This document shows positions 1 through 5,358 of a DNA stretch of 5,358 nt, piece after piece. The notes beneath the pieces are model-generated. The model had not been told where the DNA came from. It searched no databases and saw nothing but the letters and a program-made list of their open reading frames with translations. Position 1 is the stretch's first letter. The number at the start of each line of letters is the position of its first letter. The translations under genes and the position numbers were made by a program. Origin of the DNA: Chloroflexota bacterium (GTDB taxonomy: Bacteria > Chloroflexota > Limnocylindria > Limnocylindrales > CSP1-4); assembly GCA_021786265.1 (NCBI GenBank), contig JAJYNP010000276.1:1-5358 (forward strand). Direction: 5' to 3'.

Positions 1-135
1 GATGACCTGGGCGTAGATCTGGTCGATGCTCCGGAAGACGGCCAGGCGCGGCCGCGCCGCCGACCCCCGGAGGGTGAGGCGGATCCGCTCGTGGCGCTTC
101 TCGCGCCCGGCGCTCCGGGAAAGTGCCTGGGCCAT
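1..135 (-). CDS. rplR: 50S ribosomal protein L18, N-terminal part (cut by window edge)
   Basis: L18 binds 5S rRNA together with L5 and helps anchor it in the central protuberance of the large subunit. Only the first 45 codons are present; the frame is open to base 1, so the gene is cut by the window edge rather than broken. The fragment begins [19 protein letters not shown], a basic N-terminal arm, and continues with RPRLAVFRS (about residues 28-36) and IYAQVI (40-45), the typical L18 core opening. The ATG at 133-135 is chosen because no other in-frame start lies just upstream. An AGGAG sequence at 149-153 precedes it, at a long spacing of 13 bases. The gene follows rplF after 54 bases, the widest gap in the window. 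Its position after rplF is the usual spc order. It is too short for the online six-frame length cut-offs but the match is clear. Confidence 0.93.
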   Translation of the reverse strand, partial: MAQALSRSAGREKRHERIRLTLRGSAARPRLAVFRSIDQIYAQVI

Positions 136-162
136 GTTGGTCGTCGTACTCCTGCGGATGCC

Positions 163-183
163 GCGGGCCCTCGCCGGGCCCGC
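163..183 (-). repeat. perfect 8-bp GC inverted repeat between rplF and rplR
   Basis: Bases 163-170 (GCGGGCCC) and 176-183 (GGGCCCGC) are exact reverse complements separated by a 5-base loop. In the mRNA this would fold as an all-GC 8-bp stem with loop GGCGA, starting 7 bases after the rplF stop codon and ending 10 bases before the AGGAG of rplR. There is no following run of U, so it does not look like an ordinary intrinsic terminator. Each arm also contains the self-complementary hexamer GGGCCC, so in a GC-rich genome chance is a real alternative. A role in mRNA stability, processing or lowering rplR translation is only inference. Confidence 0.5.
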
Positions 184-189
184 CGTGGT

Positions 190-741
190 CTACTTCTTGC
201 CGCCGATCTTGCCGGCCTTGCCGGCCTTGCGGCGGATCTGTTCCCCGGCGTAGCGCACGCCCTTGCCCTTGTACGGCTCCGGCTTGCGCGTCGCCCGGAC
301 CCTCGCGGCCATCAGGCCGACGAGCTCCTTGTCGATGCCGACCACGGCGAGCTTCGTGGGGTTCTCCACCTCGAAGCTGATTCCGGCCGGCGGCTCGATC
401 TCGATGGGATGGCTGTACCCGAGGCTGAGCTGCAGCTTGTCGCCCACCTTCTGGGCACGGTAGCCCACGCCGGTAATCTCGAGCGGCTTGCGGAAGCCCG
501 CGGTCACGCCGGTCACCATGTTGGCGACCAGGGTGCGGGTCAGCCCGTGCAGTTCGCGCGAGCGCTTGTCGTCGCGTGGACGCTCGACCCGCAGCGTGCC
601 GTCCTCGCGGACGACCGTGAGCTCGGGGGTAAGGTCGCGGTGCAGCTGCCCCCGGGGGCCCGTGACCGTGATCGACGAGCCCTCCAGCGTCACGTCGACG
701 CCCGCGGGGATCGGGATGGGGAGACGTCCGATGCGTGACAT
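190..741 (-). CDS. rplF: 50S ribosomal protein L6
   Basis: L6 is a two-domain protein near the factor-binding site of the large subunit, in contact with 23S rRNA close to the sarcin-ricin loop. The 183-residue product is close to the usual length of about 176-180. It starts [17 protein letters not shown], has the conserved [18 protein letters not shown] segment at 66-83 that links the two repeated domains, ITGVGYRA at 89-96, and the L6 signature [14 protein letters not shown] at 154-167. The C-terminus is a lysine/glycine-rich tail ([12 protein letters not shown]). The ATG lies 6 bases after the rpsH stop. No good Shine-Dalgarno sequence is visible before it, so translation is probably coupled to rpsH. 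It ends with TAG. Confidence 0.98.
   Translation of the reverse strand: MSRIGRLPIPIPAGVDVTLEGSSITVTGPRGQLHRDLTPELTVVREDGTLRVERPRDDKRSRELHGLTRTLVANMVTGVTAGFRKPLEITGVGYRAQKVGDKLQLSLGYSHPIEIEPPAGISFEVENPTKLAVVGIDKELVGLMAARVRATRKPEPYKGKGVRYAGEQIRRKAGKAGKIGGKK
209..226 (+). repeat. 9-bp tandem repeat inside the rplF 3' end
   Basis: TTGCCGGCC occurs twice in direct succession (209-217 and 218-226) and a third partial copy, TTGC, follows at 227-230. On the coding strand it encodes the Lys-Ala-Gly steps of the basic L6 tail. Lys-Ala-Gly repeats are common at this place in L6, so the repeat most likely reflects the protein sequence; it is also a plausible site of tail-length variation by slippage. 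Confidence 0.6.
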
Positions 742-747
742 GGCGGC

Positions 748-1146
748 CTACCAGACGTACGCCAGGACTTCGCCGCCGAGCTGAGCCTTGCGGGCCTGCG
801 CGCCGGTCATGATGCCCTGGCTGGTGCTGACGATGACGATGCCGAGGCCGCCGAGGACACGCGGGATGTCGGTCTTGCGGGCGTATACGCGGAGGCCGGG
901 CTTGCTGATGCGCTTGAGCCCCGAGACGACGGGGGCCTTGCCACCGACGTAGCGCAGGGTGATGCGCAGCATCGCCCTGGGGCCCTCGCGGGTCTCGTCG
1001 ACATCGGCGATGAAGCCCTCCTCCTTGAGGATCCGGGCGATCTCGCGCTTGGTCCGGGACGCTGGCACGAGCACCTCCGGGTGACGCGCCCGGCTGGCGT
1101 TCCGGATGCGGGTGAGCATGTCGGCGATCGGGTCGGAGATGTTCAT
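748..1146 (-). CDS. rpsH: 30S ribosomal protein S8
   Basis: S8 is a primary 16S rRNA-binding protein of the small-subunit body. In E. coli it also represses the spc operon by binding its mRNA near the rplE start. The 132-residue product has the family length. It begins [17 protein letters not shown] (1-17), with [14 protein letters not shown] at 33-46 and the C-terminal signature STSQGIMT at 107-114, followed by [15 protein letters not shown] to the end. The start lies 4 bases after the rpsN stop. Upstream there is no clear Shine-Dalgarno sequence, only GGTG near the end of rpsN, so coupling to rpsN translation is likely. I could not recognise an S8-binding operator at the rplX/rplE junction by eye. 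It ends with TAG. Confidence 0.98.
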   Translation of the reverse strand: MNISDPIADMLTRIRNASRARHPEVLVPASRTKREIARILKEEGFIADVDETREGPRAMLRITLRYVGGKAPVVSGLKRISKPGLRVYARKTDIPRVLGGLGIVIVSTSQGIMTGAQARKAQLGGEVLAYVW

Positions 1147-1150
1147 CGGT

Positions 1151-1336
1151 TCACCAGCTCGACTTCGTCACGCCGGGGAGCATCCCCTGGAGAGCCCGCT
1201 CGCGGAAGCAGATGCGGCAGAGCGCGAAGCGGCGCATGTACCCGCGGGGACGGCCACAGACGAAGCACCGGTGGTGCTCCCGGACCTTGAGCCGGTTCGG
1301 GCGGTTCGCCTTCGCGATCATGGACTTCTTGGCCAT
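1151..1336 (-). CDS. rpsN: 30S ribosomal protein S14, zinc-binding (type Z)
   Basis: S14 belongs to the small-subunit head and helps assemble the S3-S10-S14 cluster. The 61-residue product is the short zinc form (the zinc-free form is about 90-100 residues). Cysteines 24, 27, 40 and 43 make a C-x2-C-x12-C-x2-C zinc site around the conserved [10 protein letters not shown] loop. The protein ends GVTKSSW, as is typical. The frame stays open well upstream, but ATG at 1334-1336 is chosen because it gives the family N-terminus [10 protein letters not shown] and is preceded by GGGAGGG (1344-1350) at 7 bases. The start lies 20 bases after the rplE stop. A position between rplE and rpsH is standard for the spc operon. 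It ends with TGA. Confidence 0.98.
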   Translation of the reverse strand: MAKKSMIAKANRPNRLKVREHHRCFVCGRPRGYMRRFALCRICFRERALQGMLPGVTKSSW

Positions 1337-1356
1337 TCGTGGTCCCTCCCGCGCCG

Positions 1357-1896
1357 CTAGCCGGCGAAGGGCATGCCGAGGAGCTCGAGAAGCTTCTTCG
1401 ATTCCTCGTCGGTCTTCGCCGTCGTCACGATGCTCACCTCGAGCCCGCGCAGACGGTCCACCCTGTCGTAGTCGATCTCCGGGAAGGCGAGCTGCTCCCG
1501 GAGCCCCAGCGAGTAGTTGCCGCGCCCGTCGAACGAGCGGGACGGGACGCCGTGGAAGTCCCGGATTCGGGGCAGCGCGAGCTGCGTGAGCCGCTCCAGG
1601 AAGTCCCACATCCGCTCCCCGCGGAGCGTGACCTTGGCCCCGATCGCGTTCCCGGTGCGAAGCCGGAATTGCGCGATCGAGCGCTTGGCGCGCGTCACGA
1701 TCGGCTTCTGCCCCGTGATCGCGGTGAGGTCGCCCACCGCGGCATCGAGCGCCTTGGCGTTCTGGAGCGCCTCACCCAGCCCGATGTTGACCACGACCTT
1801 CTCGAGACGGGGCACCTGCATCGGGTTGGCGTACGAGAACTCCTTCTGCAGGGCCGGCACCACCTCTTCGTGGTAGCGCCGCTTCAGCTCGCTCAT
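1357..1896 (-). CDS. rplE: 50S ribosomal protein L5
   Basis: L5 binds 5S rRNA, touches the P-site tRNA, and forms part of the bridge to the small-subunit head through S13. The 179-residue product matches the family length. Landmarks are [10 protein letters not shown] (34-43), [20 protein letters not shown] (61-80, the conserved segment before the P-site loop), [20 protein letters not shown] (112-131) and the C-terminal block [22 protein letters not shown]. An in-frame ATG exists farther upstream at 2005-2007, but ATG at 1894-1896 gives the family N-terminus ([11 protein letters not shown]). It overlaps the rplX stop by 4 bases (ATGA, 1893-1896) and has GAGGTG at 1902-1907, 5 bases away. It ends with TAG. 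Confidence 0.98.
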   Translation of the reverse strand: MSELKRRYHEEVVPALQKEFSYANPMQVPRLEKVVVNIGLGEALQNAKALDAAVGDLTAITGQKPIVTRAKRSIAQFRLRTGNAIGAKVTLRGERMWDFLERLTQLALPRIRDFHGVPSRSFDGRGNYSLGLREQLAFPEIDYDRVDRLRGLEVSIVTTAKTDEESKKLLELLGMPFAG

Positions 1897-2279
1897 GCCT
1901 TCACCTCGCGCGCGAGCGGCTCCCCGCACCGGGCGCACACGCGGACGCTGGCGCCGGTGGCGAGCGCCGCGTGCCGGATCCTGGTCGGCTGCCCGCACGA
2001 CGGACACACGACCATGACGTTGCTGATCGACAGCGGCATCGTCTTGTCCAGGATGCCGCCCTGCTGGATCTGGGGGGCCGACTCGGTCCGGCCCTGGATG
2101 GTCCGCGGCTTGGTGTGCCGCTTCGAGACGTTGACACCGATCACGATCACGTGGTCCGGGCGGACGACGCGGTCGACCGTGCCGCGCTTCCCGGCGTTCT
2201 TGCCGGTGAGCACCACCACCTGGTCGCCCTTGCGGATCTCCGGCACCTTCGTGACGTGCTTCACGACCTCACCCGGCAT
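1893..2279 (-). CDS. rplX: 50S ribosomal protein L24 with C-terminal zinc knuckle
   Basis: L24 is one of the two assembly initiators of the large subunit and sits near the peptide tunnel exit. The 128-residue product starts with a short [14 protein letters not shown] lead. A KOW motif follows at about 17-37 ([19 protein letters not shown]), then [10 protein letters not shown] at 49-58 and the core segment [19 protein letters not shown]. The C-terminus carries CPSC (Cys92, Cys95) and CARC (Cys115, Cys118), a four-cysteine zinc-ribbon pattern found in L24 of many Gram-positive and Chloroflexota-type bacteria but absent in E. coli. The ATG lies 2 bases after the rplN stop, and GGAGGTG (2288-2294) inside the rplN end serves as its ribosome binding site. 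It ends with TGA shared with the rplE start. Confidence 0.98.
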   Translation of the reverse strand: MPGEVVKHVTKVPEIRKGDQVVVLTGKNAGKRGTVDRVVRPDHVIVIGVNVSKRHTKPRTIQGRTESAPQIQQGGILDKTMPLSISNVMVVCPSCGQPTRIRHAALATGASVRVCARCGEPLAREVKA

Positions 2280-2281
2280 GG

Positions 2282-2650
2282 CTACAGCACCTCCGGGGCG
2301 AGCGACACGATCTTCATGTAGTTGCGGTCTCGCAGCTCACGCGCCACCGGGCCGAAGATGCGGGTGCCACGCGGGTTGCCCTGGTTGTTGATCAGGACGG
2401 CCGCGTTCTCGTCGAAGCGGATGTAGCTGCCGTCGGGGCGGCCGTATTCCTTGGCCGTCCGCACCACGACGGCCCGCACCACGTCGCCCTTCTTGACGGC
2501 GGCATTCGGGATCGCCTGCTTCACGCTGGCAATGATCACGTCGCCCACCTCGGCGGTGGTCTTCTGCGAACGGCCCATGATCCGGATGCACTGGATCGTG
2601 CGGGCCCCCGTGTTGTCGGCGACCTTCAGCCGGCTGTACTGCTGGATCAT
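2282..2650 (-). CDS. rplN: 50S ribosomal protein L14
   Basis: L14 binds 23S rRNA at the subunit interface, next to L19, and contributes to intersubunit bridges. Its surface is also the docking site of the silencing factor RsfS. The 122-residue product has exactly the usual length. It begins [17 protein letters not shown], and carries [20 protein letters not shown] (55-74), [17 protein letters not shown] (75-91) and [13 protein letters not shown] (95-107), all strongly conserved in L14. The start overlaps the rpsQ stop by 4 bases (ATGA, 2647-2650) and has GGGAGGGG at 2658-2665, 7 bases away. In E. coli rplN opens the separate spc operon; here no leader exists. It ends with TAG. Confidence 0.99.
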   Translation of the reverse strand: MIQQYSRLKVADNTGARTIQCIRIMGRSQKTTAEVGDVIIASVKQAIPNAAVKKGDVVRAVVVRTAKEYGRPDGSYIRFDENAAVLINNQGNPRGTRIFGPVARELRDRNYMKIVSLAPEVL

Positions 2651-3024
2651 GCGGTCGCCCCTCCCGCGGGAGCCTCCTCATGCCGGCCCGGATGGGCGGC
2701 CGAGTGGATCGCCTCGGCGGTCGAGGCCTCCTCGGGCACGAGTTCGTCGGCCGCACCCTCGGACGCCCGCTGCACGATCTCGACCAGGCGCCAGCGCTTC
2801 GTCGCGCTCAGGGGCCGTGACTCCTCGATGCGGACGGTGTCGCCGATGCGCGCCTCGTTGCGCTCGTCGTGCGCCTTGAACTTGGTGGTCAATCGCACCA
2901 CGCGCTTGTACAGCGGGTGCCGCGAGAGCCGCTCCACGGAGACCACGATCGTCTTGTCCATCTTGTCGGAGACGACCCGCCCGACCTTGGCCTTCCGCTG
3001 TCCTTCCACCTTCACTCCGCTCAT
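2647..3024 (-). CDS. rpsQ: 30S ribosomal protein S17 with acidic C-terminal extension
   Basis: S17 is a primary 16S rRNA-binding protein with an OB fold. Residues 1-86 match the family: [20 protein letters not shown] (8-27), [20 protein letters not shown] (35-54), [20 protein letters not shown] (61-80) and VEIVQRA. Most S17 proteins end here at roughly 80-90 residues. This one continues for about 38 residues (88-125) in a tail rich in Ala and Glu with only one Arg and no Lys, quite unlike the basic core. The frame is uninterrupted. The ATG overlaps the rpmC stop by 4 bases (ATGA, 3021-3024) and has GGAGG at 3032-3036, 7 bases away. The stop overlaps the rplN start, so the tail fills the place where an S10/spc spacer would lie. 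Function of the tail is unknown. Confidence 0.97.
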   Translation of the reverse strand: MSGVKVEGQRKAKVGRVVSDKMDKTIVVSVERLSRHPLYKRVVRLTTKFKAHDERNEARIGDTVRIEESRPLSATKRWRLVEIVQRASEGAADELVPEEASTAEAIHSAAHPGRHEEAPAGGATA

Positions 3025-3236
3025 CGCCCGGCCTCCACGGTCGCCCGGCCGAGACGGCGCTCGGTCTGGACGGTCAGGATGCGGGCGATCCGCTTCCGCG
3101 TGGTCCTGATCTGGTTATAGTCGCTCAGCTGGCGGGTGGCCAGCTGGAAGCGCAGGTCGTACAGGTTGCGGCGTGCCGCGGTGAGCTCGGTCTCGAGCTC
3201 ACCGTCAGAGAGCGCGCGGACCTCATCGATGTCCAT
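3021..3236 (-). CDS. rpmC: 50S ribosomal protein L29
   Basis: L29 is a small helical protein near the tunnel exit that, with L23, forms part of the docking site for trigger factor and the signal recognition particle. The 71-residue product has family length. Two predicted helices match L29: the first with [20 protein letters not shown] (9-28) running into RFQLATRQL (29-37), the second with [18 protein letters not shown] (43-60). The ATG lies inside the end of rplP, with a 14-base overlap (3223-3236). It is supported by AAGGAGG at 3246-3252, 9 bases upstream and wholly within rplP. The alternative of a later start is not needed, since residues 1-10 fit the family. It ends with TGA within the rpsQ start. 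Confidence 0.97.
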   Translation of the reverse strand: MDIDEVRALSDGELETELTAARRNLYDLRFQLATRQLSDYNQIRTTRKRIARILTVQTERRLGRATVEAGR

Positions 3237-3651
3237 CGACGACGCCCTCCTTGACCACGAACTTCACGTTGACGGGCAGCTTGTGGCCCGCCAGCCGCAT
3301 GGCCTCCTCGGCCTCCTCGACGGGCACCCCGGCCAGCTCGAACAGGATCCGGCCCGGCTTCACTACGGCCACCCAGTGGTCGGGCGCGCCCTTGCCGGAA
3401 CCCATGCGGGTCTCCGCCGGCTTCTTGGTGACCGGCTTGTCCGGGAAGATCCGGATCCAGACCTTGCCGCCGCGCTTGACGGAGCGCGTCATGGCGCGCC
3501 GTGCGGCCTCGATCTGGCGGCTGGTGATCCACGCGGGCTCCTCGGTCATCAGGCCGAACTCGCCGAACGCGATGGTGCTCCCGCCCTTGGCCATGCCGCT
3601 CATGCGACCGCGCATGACGCGGCGATGCTTGACTCGCTTCGGTAGCAGCAT
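3223..3651 (-). CDS. rplP: 50S ribosomal protein L16
   Basis: L16 lies by the A-site tRNA elbow in the large subunit and is a late assembly protein needed for peptidyl transferase activity. The 142-residue product is near the usual 136-145. Landmarks are [11 protein letters not shown] (1-11), AFGEFGLM (28-35), the strongly conserved [20 protein letters not shown] (50-69), [19 protein letters not shown] (70-88) and [17 protein letters not shown] (93-109). Arg82 in the TRMGSGKG loop corresponds to the arginine hydroxylated in E. coli L16; whether it is modified here cannot be told. The ATG follows the rpsC stop by 3 bases, with only a G-rich stretch (3660-3667) as a possible ribosome binding site. 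The last codons overlap rpmC by 14 bases. It ends with TGA. Confidence 0.98.
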   Translation of the reverse strand: MLLPKRVKHRRVMRGRMSGMAKGGSTIAFGEFGLMTEEPAWITSRQIEAARRAMTRSVKRGGKVWIRIFPDKPVTKKPAETRMGSGKGAPDHWVAVVKPGRILFELAGVPVEEAEEAMRLAGHKLPVNVKFVVKEGVVDGHR

Positions 3652-3654
3652 CGA

Positions 3655-4323
3655 TCAGGCCCCCGCCGCTGCCGCGGCCTCGCGGGGCGCCTGGCGCTCC
3701 GGGATGATGTCGCCCCGGTAGACCCAGACCTTGACCCCGATCCGGCCGTAGGTGGTGTGGGCGTGCACCTGCCCGTAGCTGATGTCGGCGCGGAGCGTGC
3801 CGAGCGGGATGCGCCCCTCGCGCTCCCACTCGCGGCGCGCCATCTCGGCGCCGCCGAGACGGCCCGCGACGGCGATGCGCACACCCTTGGCGCCCGCCTT
3901 CATGGTGCGCTGCACCGACTGCTTCATCGCCTTCTTGAAGGCGATGCGGCGGCTCAGCTGCTGCGCGATGTTGGCTGCGACCAGCTGGGCGTCGAGCTCC
4001 GGCTGCCGGATCTCCTTGATCTCGAGCTTGACCTTGCGGCTCGAGATCCGGCCGATCTGCTGGCGCAGCGCCTCGACGTTCGCGCCGCCCTTGCCGATCA
4101 CGATCCCGGGCTTGGCCGTGTGGATCGTGACGGTCACGTGGTTGATGCCGCGCTCGATCTCCACGTGGCTGACGCTCGCGTTGGCCAGCCGCCGGTCGAT
4201 CAGGTCGCGGATCGCGAAGTCCTCCTTGAGGAGGTCGGTGTACCCCTTGCCGGCGTACCAGTTCGCCGTCCAGCCGCGCGAGACGCCGATCCGGAAGCCG
4301 TAGGGATGGACCTTGTGACCCAA
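3655..4323 (-). CDS. rpsC: 30S ribosomal protein S3 (TTG start)
   Basis: S3 lies in the small-subunit head at the mRNA entry tunnel and contributes to mRNA unwinding. The 222-residue product begins MGHKVHPYGFRIGVSRGW, contains a type II KH domain with the GKGG loop at 77-80 (within KPGIVIGKGG), and has the C-terminal S3 domain with VAGRLGGAEMARREW (152-166) and DISYGQVHAHTTYGRIGVKV (180-199). It ends with an alanine-rich tail. The frame is open far upstream without being coding there. TTG at 4321-4323 is the start because it directly precedes the family residues GHKVHP, no ATG or GTG is nearby, and AAGGAGG (4331-4337) lies 7 bases before it. It begins 2 bases after the rplV stop. It ends with TGA. 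Confidence 0.97.
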   Translation of the reverse strand: MGHKVHPYGFRIGVSRGWTANWYAGKGYTDLLKEDFAIRDLIDRRLANASVSHVEIERGINHVTVTIHTAKPGIVIGKGGANVEALRQQIGRISSRKVKLEIKEIRQPELDAQLVAANIAQQLSRRIAFKKAMKQSVQRTMKAGAKGVRIAVAGRLGGAEMARREWEREGRIPLGTLRADISYGQVHAHTTYGRIGVKVWVYRGDIIPERQAPREAAAAAGA

Positions 4324-4325
4324 CC

Positions 4326-4664
4326 TTAAGCCTCCTTGCTCTCGACGACCACGGTGATGTGGGTCATCGGCTTGTGGATGGGGAAGGCGCGCCCCTGGGC
4401 GCGCGGTTGCCAGCGCTTGATGGTCGGACCCTCGTCGGCCCGCGCCTCGGCGACGACCAGGTCGTCGGGCGCGAGGTGGTGGTTGTTTTCGGCGTTCGCG
4501 GCGGCGCTCTTGAGCACCTTGGCGACGTCCCGCGCGGCCCCCTGCGGCATGAACTGCAGGATGGCCGTCGCCTCGCCGACCGGGCGACCGACGATCGCCT
4601 GGGTGACGAGACGCGTCTTGCGCGTCGAGCGGCGGATGTACTTGGCGGTGGCGGCGACTCGCAC
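4326..4664 (-). CDS. rplV: 50S ribosomal protein L22 (GTG start)
   Basis: L22 contacts all 23S rRNA domains, and its long hairpin lines the peptide tunnel, where it forms the constriction with L4 and affects macrolide sensitivity. The 112-residue product fits the family. It begins [20 protein letters not shown], has [14 protein letters not shown] at 51-64, [20 protein letters not shown] at 71-90, the basic hairpin to about residue 98, and [11 protein letters not shown] at the end. The first codon is GTG (4662-4664), chosen because it gives the expected N-terminus with GGAG (4671-4674) at 6 bases. The rpsS stop codon is part of that TAGGAG. It ends with TAA, the only TAA stop in the window, 2 bases before rpsC. 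Confidence 0.97.
   Translation of the reverse strand: MRVAATAKYIRRSTRKTRLVTQAIVGRPVGEATAILQFMPQGAARDVAKVLKSAAANAENNHHLAPDDLVVAEARADEGPTIKRWQPRAQGRAFPIHKPMTHITVVVESKEA
4331..4337 (-). promoter_or_regulatory. Shine-Dalgarno site fixing the TTG start of rpsC
   Basis: AAGGAGG on the minus strand, 7 bases before the TTG at 4321-4323 and entirely inside the last codons of rplV. It is a near-perfect match to the anti-Shine-Dalgarno end of 16S rRNA. Its ideal spacing is the main reason, together with the family N-terminus, for accepting the rare TTG start. Confidence 0.85.
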
Positions 4665-4670
4665 GGCGGG

Positions 4671-4676
4671 CTCCTA
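4671..4676 (-). promoter_or_regulatory. Shine-Dalgarno site for the GTG start of rplV, overlapping the rpsS stop
   Basis: TAGGAG on the minus strand: its first three bases are the rpsS stop codon (4674-4676) and GGAG lies 6 bases before the GTG at 4662-4664. A ribosome finishing rpsS would cover this site, so the two genes are probably coupled in translation. Confidence 0.75.
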
Positions 4677-4958
4677 CTTCAGCGCCGTCGAGCGCTCGGT
4701 GTGCTTGCCGTGCCCGCGGAAGGTCCGCGTCGGCGCGAACTCGCCCAGCCGATGGCCGACCATGTTCTCGGTCACGTAGACCGGGATGTGCTTGCGCCCG
4801 TTGTAGACGGCGACGGTGTGCCCGACGAAGTCGGGGAATATGACGCTGGCACGGGACCAGGTCTTGAGCACGCGCTTCTCGTTGCGCTTGTTCATCTCCT
4901 GGACACGGCCGAGGAGACGCGCCTCTACGAACGGTCCCTTCTTGACTGACCGCGACAT
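4674..4958 (-). CDS. rpsS: 30S ribosomal protein S19
   Basis: S19 sits at the top of the small-subunit head, in a complex with S13, and contacts the A-site tRNA and the large subunit. The 94-residue product has the family length. It begins [16 protein letters not shown], has [20 protein letters not shown] at 32-51, [18 protein letters not shown] at 57-74 and [16 protein letters not shown] at 75-90, covering the S19 signature. The ATG follows the rplB stop by 18 bases and is preceded by AAAGGAGGT (4964-4972) at 5 bases, the best ribosome binding site in the window. It ends with TAG. Confidence 0.99.
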   Translation of the reverse strand: MSRSVKKGPFVEARLLGRVQEMNKRNEKRVLKTWSRASVIFPDFVGHTVAVYNGRKHIPVYVTENMVGHRLGEFAPTRTFRGHGKHTERSTALK

Positions 4959-4963
4959 CAGCG

Positions 4964-4972
4964 ACCTCCTTT
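4964..4972 (-). promoter_or_regulatory. strong Shine-Dalgarno site of rpsS
   Basis: AAAGGAGGT on the minus strand, a nine-base match to the complement of the 16S rRNA 3' end, in the 18-base gap between rplB and rpsS and 5 bases before the rpsS ATG. It lets rpsS initiate efficiently without relying on coupling to rplB. Confidence 0.85.
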
Positions 4973-4976
4973 CGGC

Positions 4977-5358
4977 CTAGCTCTTGCGATGGCGGGAGCG
5001 CACGATGAGGCGCCCCGTCAGCTTGTTGCGCCGCGTCCGGAGCCCCATCGCGGGCTTGCCCCACGGCGTCTTGGGCGGCATGCCGGTGGGCGACTTGCCC
5101 TCGCCTCCGCCGTGCGGATGCTCGCGCGGGTTCATCACCACGCCCCGCACCTCGGGACGCTGCCCCATGTGGCGGGCACGCCCCGCCTTGCCGAGGCTCT
5201 GGTTCTCGTGGTCGAGGTTGCCCACCTGGCCCACGGTGGCGATGCAGCCGAGCGGCACGCGGCGCATCTCGCCGGAGGGCAGGCGGACCGTCCCCCAGTC
5301 GCCCTCCTTGGCGAGGAGCTGTGCCGAGGCTCCGGCGGACCGGACGATCTGGCCACCC
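4977..5358 (-). CDS. rplB: 50S ribosomal protein L2, C-terminal part (cut by window edge)
   Basis: L2 is a primary 23S rRNA-binding protein close to the peptidyl transferase centre and is required for subunit joining. The last 126 codons are present, a little under half of a protein of about 275 residues; the 5' part lies beyond base 5358. The fragment opens with [20 protein letters not shown] (SH3-like domain), followed by [20 protein letters not shown]. The family motif HPHGGGEG is at fragment residues 80-87; its first histidine corresponds to the E. coli histidine long proposed as important for activity. [17 protein letters not shown] and a basic end (VRSRHRKS) follow. ATG at 5265-5267 is internal and not the start, since the upstream residues match L2. 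It ends with TAG. Confidence 0.98.
   Translation of the reverse strand, partial: GGQIVRSAGASAQLLAKEGDWGTVRLPSGEMRRVPLGCIATVGQVGNLDHENQSLGKAGRARHMGQRPEVRGVVMNPREHPHGGGEGKSPTGMPPKTPWGKPAMGLRTRRNKLTGRLIVRSRHRKS

Noticed and set aside
163..183. Intrinsic transcription terminator after rplF
   Set aside because: The stem is good but no U-rich run follows, and rplR continues directly in the same direction within a conserved operon.
91..738. Open frame of 215 codons on the plus strand
   Set aside because: It is antisense to rplF, a clear gene on the other strand, with no family likeness or ribosome binding site.
1880..1960. S8-binding operator at the rplX/rplE junction, as in E. coli
   Set aside because: I could not recognise the S8-binding helix pattern by eye. 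A covariance or structure search would be needed to claim it.
1339..2391. Open frame of 350 codons on the plus strand
   Set aside because: It lies opposite rplE, rplX and part of rplN, which are certain. Its product has no recognisable family and looks like GC-rich antisense composition.
2337..2756. Alternative minus-strand frame of 139 codons across the rpsQ/rplN joint
   Set aside because: It overlaps two certain genes in another frame, and its sequence is Arg/Pro-rich with no conserved motif.
4359..4949. Open frame of 196 codons on the plus strand
   Set aside because: It is antisense to rpsS and rplV. Long antisense frames are expected in GC-rich coding DNA with few stop codons.
4324..5064. 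In-frame upstream extension of rpsC, giving 469 codons in total
   Set aside because: The extension runs through rplV and rpsS in another frame and has low-complexity Arg/Ala-rich content. The TTG at 4321-4323 with its Shine-Dalgarno site gives the normal S3 N-terminus.
1..5358. A previously undescribed system hidden in the window
   Set aside because: Every part is accounted for by standard ribosomal protein genes in the standard order. No extra gene, array, mobile element or large unexplained stretch remains.

Overview
The window is a compact run of ribosomal protein genes, all on the minus strand and read from the right end to the left. It is the fused S10-spc cluster of a bacterium. In transcription order the genes are rplB (L2, 3' part only), rpsS (S19), rplV (L22), rpsC (S3), rplP (L16), rpmC (L29), rpsQ (S17), rplN (L14), rplX (L24), rplE (L5), rpsN (S14, zinc type), rpsH (S8), rplF (L6) and rplR (L18, 5' part only). 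Twelve genes are complete and two are cut by the window edges. This is the standard bacterial order with nothing inserted or missing.

Layout: 4977-5358 holds the C-terminal part of L2. The rest of the S10 half (S19, L22, S3, L16, L29, S17) fills 2647-4958. The spc half starts at L14 (2650) and runs off the left end inside L18. The two halves are joined by a 4-base stop/start overlap (rpsQ/rplN), so there is no room for a separate spc promoter, and the whole set is probably one transcript. Intergenic gaps are 2 to 20 bases, with one exception: 54 bases between rplF and rplR, which contain a perfect GC-only inverted repeat. No stretch over 300 bases lacks a gene. I see no tRNA, rRNA, mobile element, CRISPR array, promoter or classical terminator.

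Organism: the DNA is strongly GC-rich, with G or C at most third codon positions. S14 is the short four-cysteine form and L24 carries a C-terminal four-cysteine knuckle. The wording of S3, L22, S19 and S14 feels closest to high-GC Chloroflexota or similar uncultured soil or groundwater lineages. That placement is an impression from memory, not a search, and is low confidence.

The products all assemble into the ribosome: S19, S3, S17, S14 and S8 in the small subunit, and L2, L22, L16, L29, L14, L24, L5, L6 and L18 in the large subunit. Translation is probably coupled along the message, because Shine-Dalgarno sequences sit inside preceding genes and three junctions are ATGA overlaps. I found no sign of a new biological system. 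The points worth a second look are small: an acidic tail on S17 at the S10/spc joint, the GC hairpin before rplR, consecutive GTG and TTG starts for rplV and rpsC, and many TAG stop codons.
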